NCBI GenBank assembly: GCA_011959205.1
Contig: BLLV01000293.1
Span: 1-36,884 of the forward strand
DNA length: 36,884 nt
Direction: 5' to 3'
Origin: Bacteroidaceae bacterium
GTDB taxonomy: Bacteria > Bacteroidota > Bacteroidia > Bacteroidales > Bacteroidaceae
Part shown: positions 8,939-19,299 of the stretch, piece after piece
Numbering within the stretch: position 1 is the first letter of the stretch
Layout: every line of letters begins with the position of its first letter
Made by a program: the position numbers and the translations under genes
Notes under the pieces: generated by a model
Told to the model about the DNA's origin: nothing
Seen by the model: only the letters and a program-made list of their open reading frames with translations
Database searches by the model: none

Positions 8939-8981
8939 AATGTTACAGGTGTAAGATTACATATCTTACACCTGTAACATT
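8939..8981. terminator. Perfect 19-bp stem terminator between convergent lysO and sufS
   Basis: Arms 8939-8957 and 8963-8981 (core GTTACAGGTGTAAGAT) are exact reverse complements with a 5-base loop. It sits in the 92-base gap between the 3' ends of lysO and sufS and probably ends both transcripts. The plus-strand side is followed by ACTTT only, not a long T-run. Confidence 0.75.
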
Positions 8982-8999
8982 ACTTTACAACAAGAGGCT

Positions 9000-10214
9000 T
9001 CAAAACATCCTACTGACGCGCTCAATGCCGGCAGCCAGCACATCTATCTCCTCTTTGGTATTATACAAACCGAAAGAAGCACGTACAGTTCCCTCAATCC
9101 CCATACGAATCATCAAAGGCTGTGCACAATGATGCCCGGTGCGCACAGCAATGCCCAGGCGGTCAAGCAACGTACCCATATCCAAATGATGAATATTTCC
9201 TACCAGGAAAGAAATGACACCGCTCTTGTTACCGGCCTCTCCGAAGATACGCATCCCGTCTGTTTCTTTCAGACGCTGCATGGCATATCGGGTCAGTTCA
9301 TGCTCGTGGGCAGCAATATTCTCCATACCAATGGCAGATACATAATCCAACGCCTTTGCCAAGGCAGTAGTTCCGATATAATCGGGAGTTCCCGCCTCGA
9401 ATTTAAACGGCAATTCATTAAAAGTCGTTTTCTCGAAGCTGACACTTTGTATCATCTCTCCTCCCCCCTGGTAAGGTGGAAGTTTATCCAGCCACTCTTC
9501 CTTTCCATAAAGCACCCCCACACCGGTAGGCCCGTAGATCTTATGTCCGCTGAAAGCAAAAAAGTCGGCATCCAAATCCTGAACATCCACTTTCATGTGA
9601 GGAACACTCTGCGCCCCGTCAATCAGAACAGGAACACCGTGTGCATGGGCAGTTGCAATCATCTCTTTCGCCGGATTGACAGTGCCCAACACATTACTTA
9701 CATGAGCGAAACTCACCAACTTGGTCCGTTCCGAAAAGAGTTTCTCATATTCATCCAACAACAGTTCTCCCCTGTCATTCATGGGAATCACTTTCAGCAC
9801 GATTCCTTTGCGCGCTGCCTGTAACTGCCAAGGTACAATGTTACTGTGATGCTCCATGACAGAAACGATCACTTCATCGCCTTCCTTCATCTGACTGTCG
9901 GCAAAAGAAGAAGCCAACAAGTTAACGCTCTCCGTCGTGCCCCGCGTAAACACAATCTCATTGCTACTGCGTGCATTGATAAAACGACGCACCGTCTCAC
10001 GAGAAGCCTCATGTAACTCCGTAGCCTGTTGGGACAAAAAATGTACTCCACGATGCACATTCGCATTGACCGAATAGTATTCATCGGTTATGGCCTCAAC
10101 CACACAACGCGGTTTCTGAGTGGTAGCCCCATTATCCAGATAAATAAGTGGCTTTCCATACACCTCCCGACCTAATATCGGAAAATCTTCTCTTATTTTT
10201 TGTATATCGTACAT
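9000..10214 (-). CDS. sufS: Cysteine desulfurase SufS
   Basis: A 404-residue PLP enzyme that takes sulfur from cysteine, gives alanine, and supplies persulfide to the Suf Fe-S scaffold. The PLP lysine is K225 in FAFSGHKIYGPTG, and the persulfide cysteine is C363 in RTGHHCAQPLM. The SufS/CsdA-type N-terminus reads IREDFPILGREVYGKPLIYLDNGATTQKP. It is the last gene of sufB-sufC-sufD-sufS and starts 6 bases after sufD. No sufE or sufU lies beside it in this window, so its sulfur-transfer partner must be encoded elsewhere. Confidence 0.97.
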   Translation of the reverse strand: MYDIQKIREDFPILGREVYGKPLIYLDNGATTQKPRCVVEAITDEYYSVNANVHRGVHFLSQQATELHEASRETVRRFINARSSNEIVFTRGTTESVNLLASSFADSQMKEGDEVIVSVMEHHSNIVPWQLQAARKGIVLKVIPMNDRGELLLDEYEKLFSERTKLVSFAHVSNVLGTVNPAKEMIATAHAHGVPVLIDGAQSVPHMKVDVQDLDADFFAFSGHKIYGPTGVGVLYGKEEWLDKLPPYQGGGEMIQSVSFEKTTFNELPFKFEAGTPDYIGTTALAKALDYVSAIGMENIAAHEHELTRYAMQRLKETDGMRIFGEAGNKSGVISFLVGNIHHLDMGTLLDRLGIAVRTGHHCAQPLMIRMGIEGTVRASFGLYNTKEEIDVLAAGIERVSRMF

Positions 10215-10220
10215 GGCGTC

Positions 10221-11570
10221 CTATTTACATATCGCACATCCCTGGCATTTATTCAACTCACCACGGAAACGTTTTTCCACCAACAGATGCAAACGATCCT
10301 TTAATGCATCCAGACGAATCGTATCTATTACTTCATTGACAAAAGCAAACATAAGCAATAAACGTGCTTCCTTCAGACTGATACCACGTTGTTGCATATA
10401 AAACAACGCATTTTCATCCAACTGACCAACAGTAGCCCCATGAGAACACTTTACATCATCCGCATAAATTTCCAGTTGTGGCTGGGTGTACATGTGGGCA
10501 TCGCGAGTAGCACAAAGGTTACGGTTGGTTTGTTGGGAATTAGTATGTTGCGCCCCTTCACGTACCAGGACTTTTCCGGCAAACGCACCCACTGCCTGAT
10601 CATCCAACACATATTTGAACAGCTCATTACTGATGCAATCGGAAACCTTGTGGTCAATGAAAATATGATTGTCCACTTGTTCATTCTTATCGGCAATAAC
10701 CATACCACACAAATTGATCTCGGCTCCACGTCCGGCCAAAGTTACTTCGGTTGTATTACGCGTAGTACCGTTATGCAAAGTCATGCCATTCAAAAGCACA
10801 TTACTGTCTGCTTCCTGATTCACATAGAGGTTATTGAAACGCACTGTGCTGGTATGGGTTTCTTCCAGTTCATAAAGATCGAAAGTCGTATTTTCTTTCG
10901 CAAAGACCTCAATAACCTGAGTAGAAAGGAAATTCACATTATCCATGGCATGGTCGCAAATCAGCAGACGAGCCTGCGCACCTTCTTCCAGCACAACCAA
11001 CACACGGCGGTTCACCATAAAATTAACATCGGCACGCAATATGTTCACCAGCTGAATGGGCTTTTCCACCACCACGCCTTTCGGCACATACAGCATAAAG
11101 CCGTCCTGGGCAAAAGCAGTATTGAAGGCGGTCACACCATCCTTGGAAGTATCTGCCAACTTACCATAATATTGCTTGACTAAATCCGGATATTGTTCAG
11201 ACAGTTCTTTCAAGCTGCCAAGCAACACTCCTTCCGGCAATTGCGCCTTCGGCAAAGCTTTACGATAAAAAGCATCGTTTACTACAAAATAAAGAGCGGT
11301 ACTCATATTAGGTACATCGCACTTGAACACTTCATACGGATTCACCGGAATGTCGAGTCTGTTCAAATTCAAACCATAATCCGGCTCGAACAACTTGCTT
11401 ACATCCGTATATTTATACTTCTCCTGTTTGCGGGTAGGGAAACCTAACTTTTCGAAATCTGCGAAAGCTTGCGCACGGGGAGCGTTCAGCACCTCGGCAC
11501 TATACCGGCAAATCATCGCCTCACATTGAGAAAAGAGATCAATATATTGTTGTTCTGCTCTCATAATCAC
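10221..11570 (-). CDS. sufD: Fe-S cluster assembly protein SufD
   Basis: This 449-residue protein is the SufD partner in the SufB-C-D scaffold complex of the cytoplasm. The right-handed beta-helix core is recognisable from GVTAFNTAFAQDGFMLYVPKGVVVEKPIQLV, and the conserved histidine region reads YADDVKCSHGATVGQLDENALFYMQQRGI. The N-terminus could be M1 or M3 (MIMRAEQQ); both fit. An unusual feature is the C-terminal end NKCQGCAICK, which forms a CxxCxxC motif (C442, C445, C448) in the last eight residues. The gene lies between sufC and sufS with short spacers. Confidence 0.95.
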   Translation of the reverse strand: MIMRAEQQYIDLFSQCEAMICRYSAEVLNAPRAQAFADFEKLGFPTRKQEKYKYTDVSKLFEPDYGLNLNRLDIPVNPYEVFKCDVPNMSTALYFVVNDAFYRKALPKAQLPEGVLLGSLKELSEQYPDLVKQYYGKLADTSKDGVTAFNTAFAQDGFMLYVPKGVVVEKPIQLVNILRADVNFMVNRRVLVVLEEGAQARLLICDHAMDNVNFLSTQVIEVFAKENTTFDLYELEETHTSTVRFNNLYVNQEADSNVLLNGMTLHNGTTRNTTEVTLAGRGAEINLCGMVIADKNEQVDNHIFIDHKVSDCISNELFKYVLDDQAVGAFAGKVLVREGAQHTNSQQTNRNLCATRDAHMYTQPQLEIYADDVKCSHGATVGQLDENALFYMQQRGISLKEARLLLMFAFVNEVIDTIRLDALKDRLHLLVEKRFRGELNKCQGCAICK

Positions 11571-11593
11571 TTTCTTCTTTAGGCATCAAATTA

Positions 11594-12346
11594 TTATTCT
11601 CCCAACTCGGCTTTTATCCAGTCGTAACCACGCTCCTCCAGTTCCAAAGCCAATTCGGGACCCGCAGTTTTCACAATACGTCCTTTATATAATACATGTA
11701 CAATATCCGGTTTGATATAATCCAGCAACCGTTGATAGTGTGTAATGACGATACAACTTGTTTCGGGAGTCTTCAATTTGTTCACGCCCTCGGCTACAAT
11801 ACGCAACGCATCAATATCAAGACCGGAATCCGTTTCATCCAAAATGCTCAACTTAGGCTCCAGCATAGCCATCTGGAAAATTTCATTTCGTTTCTTCTCA
11901 CCACCGCTGAACCCCTCGTTTACCGAACGGTTTGCCAATTTATTATCCAGCTCCACCACAGCCCGTTTCTCGCGCATCAGCTTCAAGAACTCACTGGCTG
12001 TTAACGCAGGAAGCCCTTTATATTTACGTTGCTCGTTTACCGCCGCACGCATAAAGTTCACCATACTGACTCCGGGAATCTCCACCGGATATTGGAAAGA
12101 CAAAAACAGCCCTTCATGGCTACGATCCTCAGGACTCAAAGCCAACAAATCTTTTCCTTCAAAAGTCACTGAACCCTTCGTTACCTCAAAAGCCGGATTA
12201 CCTACCAACACGGATGAAAGAGTACTTTTACCAGAACCATTAGGTCCCATAATGGCATGAACTTCACCCTTCTTTATGGTCAGATTGATACCTTTCAATA
12301 TTTCTTTGCCATTGACACTGGCATGTAAGTCTTTTATCTCTAACAT
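11594..12346 (-). CDS. sufC: Fe-S cluster assembly ATPase SufC
   Basis: A 250-residue ABC-type ATPase without membrane segments. Walker A is GPNGSGKST (about residues 35-43). The signature is [11 protein letters not shown], and the Walker B region is [12 protein letters not shown], which is typical of SufC. A conserved His follows in [11 protein letters not shown]. It drives conformational change of the SufB-C-D complex during cluster assembly. It lies 27 bases after sufB and 23 bases before sufD. Confidence 0.97.
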   Translation of the reverse strand: MLEIKDLHASVNGKEILKGINLTIKKGEVHAIMGPNGSGKSTLSSVLVGNPAFEVTKGSVTFEGKDLLALSPEDRSHEGLFLSFQYPVEIPGVSMVNFMRAAVNEQRKYKGLPALTASEFLKLMREKRAVVELDNKLANRSVNEGFSGGEKKRNEIFQMAMLEPKLSILDETDSGLDIDALRIVAEGVNKLKTPETSCIVITHYQRLLDYIKPDIVHVLYKGRIVKTAGPELALELEERGYDWIKAELGE

Positions 12347-12373
12347 AATTCTATTAAATTCTTAGTTCTTCAT

Positions 12374-13825
12374 TTATCCTACGCTTCCCTCTAAAGATAT
12401 AGCCAGCAGTTTCTGTGCCTCCACCGCAAATTCCATCGGAAGTTTATTCAGTACTTCTTTTGCATACCCATTGACAATCAACCCGATAGCATCTTCTGTA
12501 GGAATACCGCGCTGATTGCAGTAGAACAGTTGGTCTTCGCTGATCTTGCTGGTGGTCGCCTCATGTTCCACCACAGCTGTCTCGTTATGGATATCCATAT
12601 ATGGGAATGTATGAGCACCGCACTGGCTTCCCAGCAACAGAGAGTCACACTGGCTGTAATTACGGGCATTGTCCGCTTTCTGAGCCACACGTACCAGACC
12701 ACGATAGGAGTTCTGGCTCTTTCCGGCACTAATCCCTTTACTAACAATGGTACTACGGGTGTTTCTGCCCAAATGAATCATTTTAGTCCCCGTATCAGCC
12801 TGCTGATAGTTATTCGTTACTGCCACCGAATAGAATTCAGCAGTAGAATTATCTCCACTCAGGATGCAACTGGGATATTTCCAAGTAATGGCCGACCCAG
12901 TCTCCACCTGCGTCCAACTCAGTTTGCTGTCCACACCTTTGCAATGACCGCGTTTGGTCACAAAGTTATATACTCCTCCTTTGCCTTCGGCATCTCCCGG
13001 ATACCAGTTCTGTACGGTAGAATATTTCACTTCCGCACGGTCGTGCACCACAATCTCCACTATGGCTGCATGTAATTGGTTCTCATCCCGCATAGGAGCC
13101 GTGCATCCTTCCAGATAAGAAACATAACTATCATCATCCGCAACAATCAGTGTACGTTCAAACTGACCGGTATTGGCCGCATTGATACGGAAATAAGTGG
13201 AGAGTTCCATAGGACAACGCACTCCTTTCGGAATATATACAAACGATCCGTCACTGAACACCGCCGAGTTCAAGGCTGCAAAGAAATTATCCCGCGGCCC
13301 GACCACCGAACCCAGATACTTCTTCACCAAATCGGGATGTTCACGCACCGCTTCACTGAACGAACAGAAAATGATTCCCTTTTCCAACAAGGTTTCTTTA
13401 AATGTAGTCTTTACGGAAACAGAGTCCATGACAGCATCTACTGCCATACCGCTCAACGCCATTTGTTCCTCCAGGGGAATACCTAGTTTATTGAATGTCT
13501 TAATCAACTCCGGATCTACCTCATCCATACTTTTCGGCCCTTCTTTTTTCTTTGTAGGATCCGCATAATAGGATATGGCCTGATAATCTATTTCAGGAAT
13601 AGTGAGGTGTGCCCATGCAGGCATCTCCATTGTCAACCAGTAACGGTATGCTTTCAGGCGAAACTCCAGCAACCACTCCGGTTCGTTTTTCTTTGCAGAA
13701 ATCAAGCGGATAACATCCTCGTTCAATCCCCTTTCTATAATATCTGTGTGAACTTCTGTGGTGAAGCCATACTTATACTTCTCCTGCGTCAGTTCTTTCA
13801 CATATTTATTGGGTTCTTCTTGCAT
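12374..13825 (-). CDS. sufB: Fe-S cluster scaffold protein SufB
   Basis: A 483-residue protein with the length and sequence of SufB. Key regions are [43 protein letters not shown], the block [15 protein letters not shown], and the likely cluster and cysteine region [21 protein letters not shown] followed by [21 protein letters not shown]. It assembles Fe-S clusters with SufC and SufD. The gene begins 7 bases after cvpA, which places suf inside the nusA-infB operon. It is the first of four suf genes in standard order. Confidence 0.97.
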   Translation of the reverse strand: MQEEPNKYVKELTQEKYKYGFTTEVHTDIIERGLNEDVIRLISAKKNEPEWLLEFRLKAYRYWLTMEMPAWAHLTIPEIDYQAISYYADPTKKKEGPKSMDEVDPELIKTFNKLGIPLEEQMALSGMAVDAVMDSVSVKTTFKETLLEKGIIFCSFSEAVREHPDLVKKYLGSVVGPRDNFFAALNSAVFSDGSFVYIPKGVRCPMELSTYFRINAANTGQFERTLIVADDDSYVSYLEGCTAPMRDENQLHAAIVEIVVHDRAEVKYSTVQNWYPGDAEGKGGVYNFVTKRGHCKGVDSKLSWTQVETGSAITWKYPSCILSGDNSTAEFYSVAVTNNYQQADTGTKMIHLGRNTRSTIVSKGISAGKSQNSYRGLVRVAQKADNARNYSQCDSLLLGSQCGAHTFPYMDIHNETAVVEHEATTSKISEDQLFYCNQRGIPTEDAIGLIVNGYAKEVLNKLPMEFAVEAQKLLAISLEGSVG

Positions 13826-13832
13826 ATTTATC

Positions 13833-14336
13833 TTATATTTCTATTAATTGTTCTGTTACATTCTTAAATACCGGGAAAAAGATACCGGACAAGTCCCTCA
13901 TAGGATAATATAACACTGATTCCTTCTTTTTTGTTGCACTGATCATCTCATCTTTCGGGTCTATATATTCTATCACATGAATAGCTAACCCTATCAGTAT
14001 CATATATTTCAATGCCCCTAGTCCGCTGCCCAGCCAACGGTTCAGCCATCCCAAATGCACAGCATCCAATGCCTTTGTCAACAAAGAGGCGACAAAAGCA
14101 AAACCTAAAGGTACAGCTACCCAAATCAATATAAAAGCCAAAACCTGCGCAATGGTAGTCGAAGTACCTAAAACAGGCACCAACCTCTCGGCAACTGTAG
14201 CAAACAAAGCACGGGCAACCAGCAATCCGGCTATCAACCCTACAATAGATGCCATCTGCTTCACAAAGCCCTTCATTAATCCCATAATGACACCCATGCC
14301 AGTCACAGCCAGTATGATAATATCTATTGTTGTCAT
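13833..14336 (-). CDS. cvpA: CvpA family membrane protein
   Basis: With the start at 14336 ([19 protein letters not shown]) this is a 167-residue protein with four hydrophobic segments, typical of CvpA, an inner-membrane protein named for colicin V production. Its exact role is unclear; in other bacteria it affects envelope stress and bile tolerance. An ATG at 14345 would add three residues (MIE). The frame stays open up to a TTG at 14378, but that stretch reads into the palindromic repeat, so the longer version is unlikely. It lies between infB and sufB and is probably co-transcribed with both. Confidence 0.85.
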   Translation of the reverse strand: MTTIDIIILAVTGMGVIMGLMKGFVKQMASIVGLIAGLLVARALFATVAERLVPVLGTSTTIAQVLAFILIWVAVPLGFAFVASLLTKALDAVHLGWLNRWLGSGLGALKYMILIGLAIHVIEYIDPKDEMISATKKKESVLYYPMRDLSGIFFPVFKNVTEQLIEI

Positions 14337-14360
14337 CTCTATCATTCTTATAAAAAGCAG

Positions 14361-14447
14361 TAATGTCATTCTGAGCAAAGCGAAGAATCTGCCAGCCCAC
14401 GCGCTGGGCGAGGTGCCAGATCCTTTGCTATGCTCAGGATGACATTA
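14361..14447. repeat. Palindromic interspersed repeat, copy 2
   Basis: Arms 14361-14390 (starting TAATGTCATTCTGAGC) and 14418-14447 are imperfect reverse complements, with a smaller GC-rich palindrome (GCCC..GCGC..GGGC) in the loop at about 14395-14409. The outer arms share the GTCATTC(T/C)GA(G/A)C...GAATC core with the element at 1120-1186. It lies between infB and cvpA, inside the operon, so it would be transcribed and could form a hairpin that changes downstream expression. Confidence 0.8.
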
Positions 14448-14469
14448 CCATCTATATTTTCAGACTTTA

Positions 14470-17469
14470 TTACAAAGTCTGTTTAACCTCTACTTCTTCG
14501 TAAGTTTCAATAATATCACCTACCTTGAGATCGTTACAGTTTGTCAGACTGATACCACACTCAAAGTTAATACCTACTTCTTTCACATCATCCTTGAAAC
14601 GCTTCAAAGCATTGATAGCACCGGTAAAGACCACAATACCATCACGAATCAAGCGTGCCTTATCAGAACGTTTCACCTTACCCGTCTTCACCATAGCACC
14701 GGCAACCAAACCGACCTTGGTAATGTTAAAGACTTCACGCACTTCGACGGTTGCAGTAATCTGCTCCTTCAAAGTAGGTGCCAGCATACCTTCCATAGCA
14801 GCCTTCACCTCTTCAATCGCATCATAGATAACAGAATATTTGCGAATATCCACACCCTCCTGCTCAGCCAGTCTGCCGGCAGAGCTCGAAGGACGAACCT
14901 GGAAACCTACGATAATCGCATCTGATGCAGCAGCCAAGGTCACATCCGATTCGGAAATCTGACCGACACCTTTGTGGATCACATTAACCTGTACCTGTTC
15001 TGTAGAGAGTTTTATCAAAGAGTCGCTCAACGCTTCGACAGAACCGTCCACGTCACCTTTAACAATCACATTCAGCTCATGGAAGTCACCCAAAGCCAAA
15101 CGACGGCCCACTTCATCCAATGTCAACAGTTTCTGAGTACGCAAGCCCTGTTCACGTTGCAACTGCTCACGCTTATTGGCAATGTCACGAGCCTCTTGTT
15201 CCGTATCGATTACATGGAAAGTATCACCTGCCGCAGGAGCACCGTTCAGTCCCAGAATCAGTACCGGTTCGGAAGGGCCGGCCTCCTTGATACGCTGGTT
15301 ACGTTCGTTAAACATGGCTTTCACCTTACCATAACTAGTACCTGCCAACACGATATCGCCCATTTTCAGCGTACCGTTTGCCACCAACATGGTAGCCACA
15401 TAACCGCGTCCCTTATCCAACGATGATTCAATGATAGAACCGGTAGCCTTGCGATCGGGATTAGCCTTCAAATCCAACATTTCAGCTTCCAGCAATACTT
15501 TTTCCAACAAATCGTGTACACCTATACCTTTCTTTGCCGAAATATCTTGCGACTGATACTTACCACCCCACTCTTCCACCAGAAAGTTCATGGCAGCCAA
15601 TTCTTCTTTGATCTTATCCGGATTGGCATGCGGCTTATCCACCTTATTAATAGCAAATACGATAGGCACACCGGCAGCCATAGCATGATTAATCGCTTCT
15701 TTGGTCTGCGGCATCACATTATCATCGGCTGCAACAATAATAATAGCAATATCCGTCACTTTCGCACCACGGGCACGCATGGCAGTAAATGCCTCATGAC
15801 CTGGTGTATCCAAGAATGTAATATGACGTCCGTCTTCCAATTTCACATTGTACGCACCGATGTGCTGGGTGATACCACCTGCCTCACCGGCAATTACATT
15901 TGCTTTACGAATATAGTCCAGTAACGAAGTCTTACCATGGTCAACATGTCCCATTACTGTCACAATCGGAGCACGTGGCTGCAAGTCTTCTTCGTTATCT
16001 TCCTCTTCCGTAATCGCCTGCGCCACCTCAGCACTTACATATTCAGTCTTGTATCCGAATTCTTCTGCTACCAAATTGATTGTCTCGGCATCCAGACGCT
16101 GATTGATAGAAACCATGATACCGATACTCATACAAGTAGCAATAACCTGAGTGACAGGAATATCCATCATACTTGCCAATTCGTTCGCTGTAACGAACTC
16201 GGTCAATTTCAATATTTTGCTATCTTCCTGTTCCATCTCCTCCTGTTCCATCAGGCGGTTCTGAACATTTTCACGTTTCTCCTTACGATACTTGGCAGCT
16301 TTATTCTTAGTCTTGTTAGTCAGACGTGCTAACGTTTCCTTAACCTGCTTTGCTACATCTTCATCACTAACTTCCGCTTTTACAACAGGTTTCTTGAAAC
16401 GGTCTTTATTAAATTTACCTCCACCTTGGTTGTTGTTACTATTAGGTTTGGAGTTATTGTTTCTATTCGGCCTGTTGGTATTGTCGTTACGTTGGCTATT
16501 ATTACCTCCAGCATTTGTTGTACCGGCAGCATTTATATCCACACGTTCCTTATTTATTCTATTACGCTTTTTCTTCTTGGCGGCATCGTCGTTGGCCGAG
16601 TTTTTAGAAACCTTGTCATCTCCTTTACGGATTTCTTTGATAATAGCATCTTTCATCTGCTTACGCTGTTCCTGACGCTGTTTATCTTTCTCTTCTCTCT
16701 CTTTCCGCTTTTCTTCTTTCGATTTCTTTTTCGGACGGGTTGACTGATTCAATGCAGCCAAGTCAATCTGACCCACTACATTAATTTTCGATTTAAATTC
16801 AGTAGGACGAATTTTAAATACATCGTCTTCTTCTTTTTCCTGAACGGGTGTTGCTTCGGGTGTTTCTTTTTCCATCTCTTTCACCTGGGGTATCTTTTCT
16901 TCCATCTTTTCAATTTTAGGCTCTTTCTTCTCTTCCTGAACAGGAGCCGGAGCGGGTTGAGGAGCCAGTTCCGGTCTCTTTTCCTCTACCACCACAGGCT
17001 TCGGTGTTTCCTTTTCGGGTTGTGGAGTTTCTTTCCTCTCAACCACTTTTTCCACCACGGGTTCTGCTTTCGGAGTTTGTTCAATAACTTTCGCAGCAGG
17101 TTCTGCAACCTTCGGCACAGTTTTCTTGTTCAAATTGTCCAGATCTATTTTACCCACTTGCTTCAGTTTGGGGCGTGCCTCTTCAGGAATAACAGTTTTC
17201 ACCACCTCCTCTTTCTTGGGTTCAAAACCTTCGATAGAGATAGAAGCCTTGTTGCGGTCCTTGTTCTGTCTTTCCTGACTAAATTTTTCAGACTCTATTT
17301 TTAAATTTTTATCTGTGCTGAACTCTTTCACAAGTACAGCATATTGTTCTTCGGTAATTTTCGCATTAGGACTAGCCTCAATGGTATAGCCCTTCTTCTG
17401 CAAGAATTCAACTACCGTCGTTATTCCTACATTTAAATCTCTTGTTACTTTGTTCAGTCTAATCGTCAT
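14470..17469 (-). CDS. infB: Translation initiation factor IF-2
   Basis: This 999-residue GTPase brings initiator fMet-tRNA to the 30S ribosome. The first 50 residues ([20 protein letters not shown]) form an IF2 N-terminal domain. Residues about 70-400 are a long charged, Lys/Glu/Pro/Asn-rich linker. A second IF2_N-like segment ([20 protein letters not shown]) comes before the G domain. G1 is GHVDHGKT at 507-514, followed by DTPGHEAFT and NKVDKP. The C-terminal domains end in [19 protein letters not shown]. The long linker is normal for Bacteroidetes. It lies 41 bases downstream of nusA. Confidence 0.98.
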   Translation of the reverse strand: MTIRLNKVTRDLNVGITTVVEFLQKKGYTIEASPNAKITEEQYAVLVKEFSTDKNLKIESEKFSQERQNKDRNKASISIEGFEPKKEEVVKTVIPEEARPKLKQVGKIDLDNLNKKTVPKVAEPAAKVIEQTPKAEPVVEKVVERKETPQPEKETPKPVVVEEKRPELAPQPAPAPVQEEKKEPKIEKMEEKIPQVKEMEKETPEATPVQEKEEDDVFKIRPTEFKSKINVVGQIDLAALNQSTRPKKKSKEEKRKEREEKDKQRQEQRKQMKDAIIKEIRKGDDKVSKNSANDDAAKKKKRNRINKERVDINAAGTTNAGGNNSQRNDNTNRPNRNNNSKPNSNNNQGGGKFNKDRFKKPVVKAEVSDEDVAKQVKETLARLTNKTKNKAAKYRKEKRENVQNRLMEQEEMEQEDSKILKLTEFVTANELASMMDIPVTQVIATCMSIGIMVSINQRLDAETINLVAEEFGYKTEYVSAEVAQAITEEEDNEEDLQPRAPIVTVMGHVDHGKTSLLDYIRKANVIAGEAGGITQHIGAYNVKLEDGRHITFLDTPGHEAFTAMRARGAKVTDIAIIIVAADDNVMPQTKEAINHAMAAGVPIVFAINKVDKPHANPDKIKEELAAMNFLVEEWGGKYQSQDISAKKGIGVHDLLEKVLLEAEMLDLKANPDRKATGSIIESSLDKGRGYVATMLVANGTLKMGDIVLAGTSYGKVKAMFNERNQRIKEAGPSEPVLILGLNGAPAAGDTFHVIDTEQEARDIANKREQLQREQGLRTQKLLTLDEVGRRLALGDFHELNVIVKGDVDGSVEALSDSLIKLSTEQVQVNVIHKGVGQISESDVTLAAASDAIIVGFQVRPSSSAGRLAEQEGVDIRKYSVIYDAIEEVKAAMEGMLAPTLKEQITATVEVREVFNITKVGLVAGAMVKTGKVKRSDKARLIRDGIVVFTGAINALKRFKDDVKEVGINFECGISLTNCNDLKVGDIIETYEEVEVKQTL

Positions 17470-17510
17470 ACTCGTTTTTTAATTATTAACTACGAGCCGA
17501 GACTGAAGAG

Positions 17511-18767
17511 TTACTCTTCAAATTCAGCTCTTAAAACTCTCAACACGTCATCAACCGTGTTTTCTTCCAGGTCCGCTTTTTCTATCAACATCTCGCGCGG
17601 AGCATTCAGTACAGCTTTAGCTGTATCCAATCCGATATTCTTGATGGCTGTGATAACCCACTCATCAATTTCATCCTTGAATTCATCAAGGTAGATATCC
17701 TCATCCATCGCGCTCTCATCCAATTCGCGGTACACATCAATCGTATATTCGGTAAGCATACTGGCGAGTTTGATATTCATCCCCCCCTTACCGATTGCCA
17801 AAGACACTTCCTCCGGTTTCAGATACACTTCTGCTTTCTTCTCCTCTTCGTGCAACACGATAGAAGAAATCTTAGCCGGACTCAACGCACGCTGAATGAA
17901 CAACTGAATATTAGAAGTATAGTTAATCACGTCGATATTTTCATTACGCAGTTCGCGTACAATACCGTGAATACGTGATCCTTTCACACCTACGCAGGCA
18001 CCTACCGGATCTATACGGTCGTCATACGACTCAACAGCTATCTTAGCACGTTCTCCGGGAATGCGCGCAATCTTCTTGATCGTGATCAACCCGTCATTGA
18101 TTTCGGGTACTTCCATTTCAAACAGGCGTTGCAAGAACACAGGTGAAGTACGGCTCAGAATAATCTTCGGATTATTATTTTTATTATCCACACGGGCCAC
18201 TACGGCACGGGCAGTTTCGCCTTTACGGTAGAAGTCGCTCGGAATCTGTTCAGTCTTGGGCAAAAGCAATTCGTTACCTTCATCATCCAGCAACAGCATT
18301 TCTTTCTTCCATATCTGATAAACTTCCGCACTGATTACAGTACCCACCTTATCAATATATTTATTATACAAGCTATCTTTCTCCAGTTCTAAAATCTTCG
18401 AAGCCAGTGTCTGACGCAAGTTCAGAATGGCACGGCGACCAAACTTGGCAAAGATTACTTCATCGGTCACTTCCTCACCCACCTCATAAGAAGCATCAAT
18501 TTTCTGTGCCTCGGTCAATGAGATCTGCATGTTTGGATTCGTCAAATCCTCATCTGCTACAACTTCACGGTTACGCCATATCTCGAAATCTCCCTTGTCA
18601 GGATTCACAATAACGTCGTAATTTTCATCAGTGCCAAACATTTTCGCGATCACACTACGGAAAGATTCCTCAAGGACACTCACCATAGTTGTTCTATCAA
18701 TATTCTTTAATTCCTTAAATTCCGAAAATGTATCAATCAAGCTGATTGTTTCTTCTTTTTTGGCCAT
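17511..18767 (-). CDS. nusA: Transcription termination/antitermination factor NusA
   Basis: A 418-residue RNA polymerase-binding factor. Residues about 1-125 form the NusA N-terminal domain (IDTFSEFKELKNIDRTTMVSVLEESF). An S1 domain follows at about 130-200 (GTVISAEVYQIWKKEMLLL). KH1 contains VGACVGVKGSRIHGIVREL and KH2 contains AIGKGGMNIKLASML. The C-terminus ends with a short acidic tail and lacks the extra repeats of the E. coli protein. Its gene starts 2 bases after rimP, so the two are surely co-transcribed. NusA may feed back on this operon, as in E. coli. Confidence 0.98.
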   Translation of the reverse strand: MAKKEETISLIDTFSEFKELKNIDRTTMVSVLEESFRSVIAKMFGTDENYDVIVNPDKGDFEIWRNREVVADEDLTNPNMQISLTEAQKIDASYEVGEEVTDEVIFAKFGRRAILNLRQTLASKILELEKDSLYNKYIDKVGTVISAEVYQIWKKEMLLLDDEGNELLLPKTEQIPSDFYRKGETARAVVARVDNKNNNPKIILSRTSPVFLQRLFEMEVPEINDGLITIKKIARIPGERAKIAVESYDDRIDPVGACVGVKGSRIHGIVRELRNENIDVINYTSNIQLFIQRALSPAKISSIVLHEEEKKAEVYLKPEEVSLAIGKGGMNIKLASMLTEYTIDVYRELDESAMDEDIYLDEFKDEIDEWVITAIKNIGLDTAKAVLNAPREMLIEKADLEENTVDDVLRVLRAEFEE

Positions 18768-18769
18768 AA

Positions 18770-19237
18770 TTATTTAAAACTAATTAAGTATTTAGTGTAT
18801 TTTATTTCATCATACGCAAAAGTAACATCTTCCTCCACCAGCTTGGGACGTTTAGCTCCCTCCGGTTTCACTTTCTTTTCAATAGTTACGGTAAAGTTCT
18901 CTTCATTTGCATCCTTCAATACACCTTCCAGCTTCTTTCCCTCTTTAGTCAGGATCTCCACCTCCTTACCAATGTGTATCAAGTACTGTTGCAATACCTT
19001 GAAAGGTTGTCCTATACCGGCCGATCCCACTTCCAGTTCATAATCCTCTTCTTCACGGTCCAGTTTAGACTCAATGTAGCGGCTAAGTTCTACACAATCG
19101 TCAATCCATACTCCCTCGGCATGGTCAATTTCTACCACAATTTTGTCATCCGGACTCACCGTGACATCTACCAAAAAGTAATCTTTACCTTCCAGCCACT
19201 CGTCAACAATCCGGGTTACTACATTTTTATCTATCAT
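18770..19237 (-). CDS. rimP: Ribosome maturation factor RimP
   Basis: A 155-residue protein needed for 30S subunit maturation. The fold is recognisable from DYFLVDVTVSPDDKIVVEIDH, then WIDDCVELSRYIESKLDREEEDYELEVGSAGIGQPFKVLQQY, and a C-terminal Sm-like domain (EGVLKDANEENFTVTIEK). The GIG of GSAGIGQPF stands where many RimP proteins have PG(L/I)(D/E)RPL, a normal variation in this group. It is the first gene of the operon, and its leader carries a good promoter and a terminator-like hairpin. Confidence 0.95.
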   Translation of the reverse strand: MIDKNVVTRIVDEWLEGKDYFLVDVTVSPDDKIVVEIDHAEGVWIDDCVELSRYIESKLDREEEDYELEVGSAGIGQPFKVLQQYLIHIGKEVEILTKEGKKLEGVLKDANEENFTVTIEKKVKPEGAKRPKLVEEDVTFAYDEIKYTKYLISFK

Positions 19238-19255
19238 TTATTCACTATTAAGAAC

Positions 19256-19278
19256 AAAAAAAGGGCTTGATCAAGCCC
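19256..19278 (-). terminator. Terminator-like hairpin in the rimP-nusA leader (possible attenuator)
   Basis: GGGCTTGATCAAGCCC at 19263-19278 is a perfect palindrome. Read on the minus strand it is followed at once by seven T (19262-19256). This is the form of an intrinsic terminator, but it lies downstream of the operon promoter and 19 bases before the rimP start, so transcripts must pass it. On the plus strand there is no T-run after it. Confidence 0.65.
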
Positions 19279-19299
19279 CACCATTCATCCATTTCGATG

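Noticed and set aside
10389-11183. A 264-codon open frame antisense to sufD
   Set aside because: Composition is His/Thr/Phe-rich with no motif, in the opposite frame of a clear sufD gene. Shadow.
14337-14378. Longer cvpA start from a TTG at 14378
   Set aside because: The extra N-terminus reads into the palindromic repeat and is not CvpA-like; the start at 14336 (or 14345) fits the family.
16400-17300. Hydrophobic open frames antisense to the infB linker
   Set aside because: They arise from the Lys/Glu/Pro-rich coding sequence of IF-2 read on the other strand; no family features.
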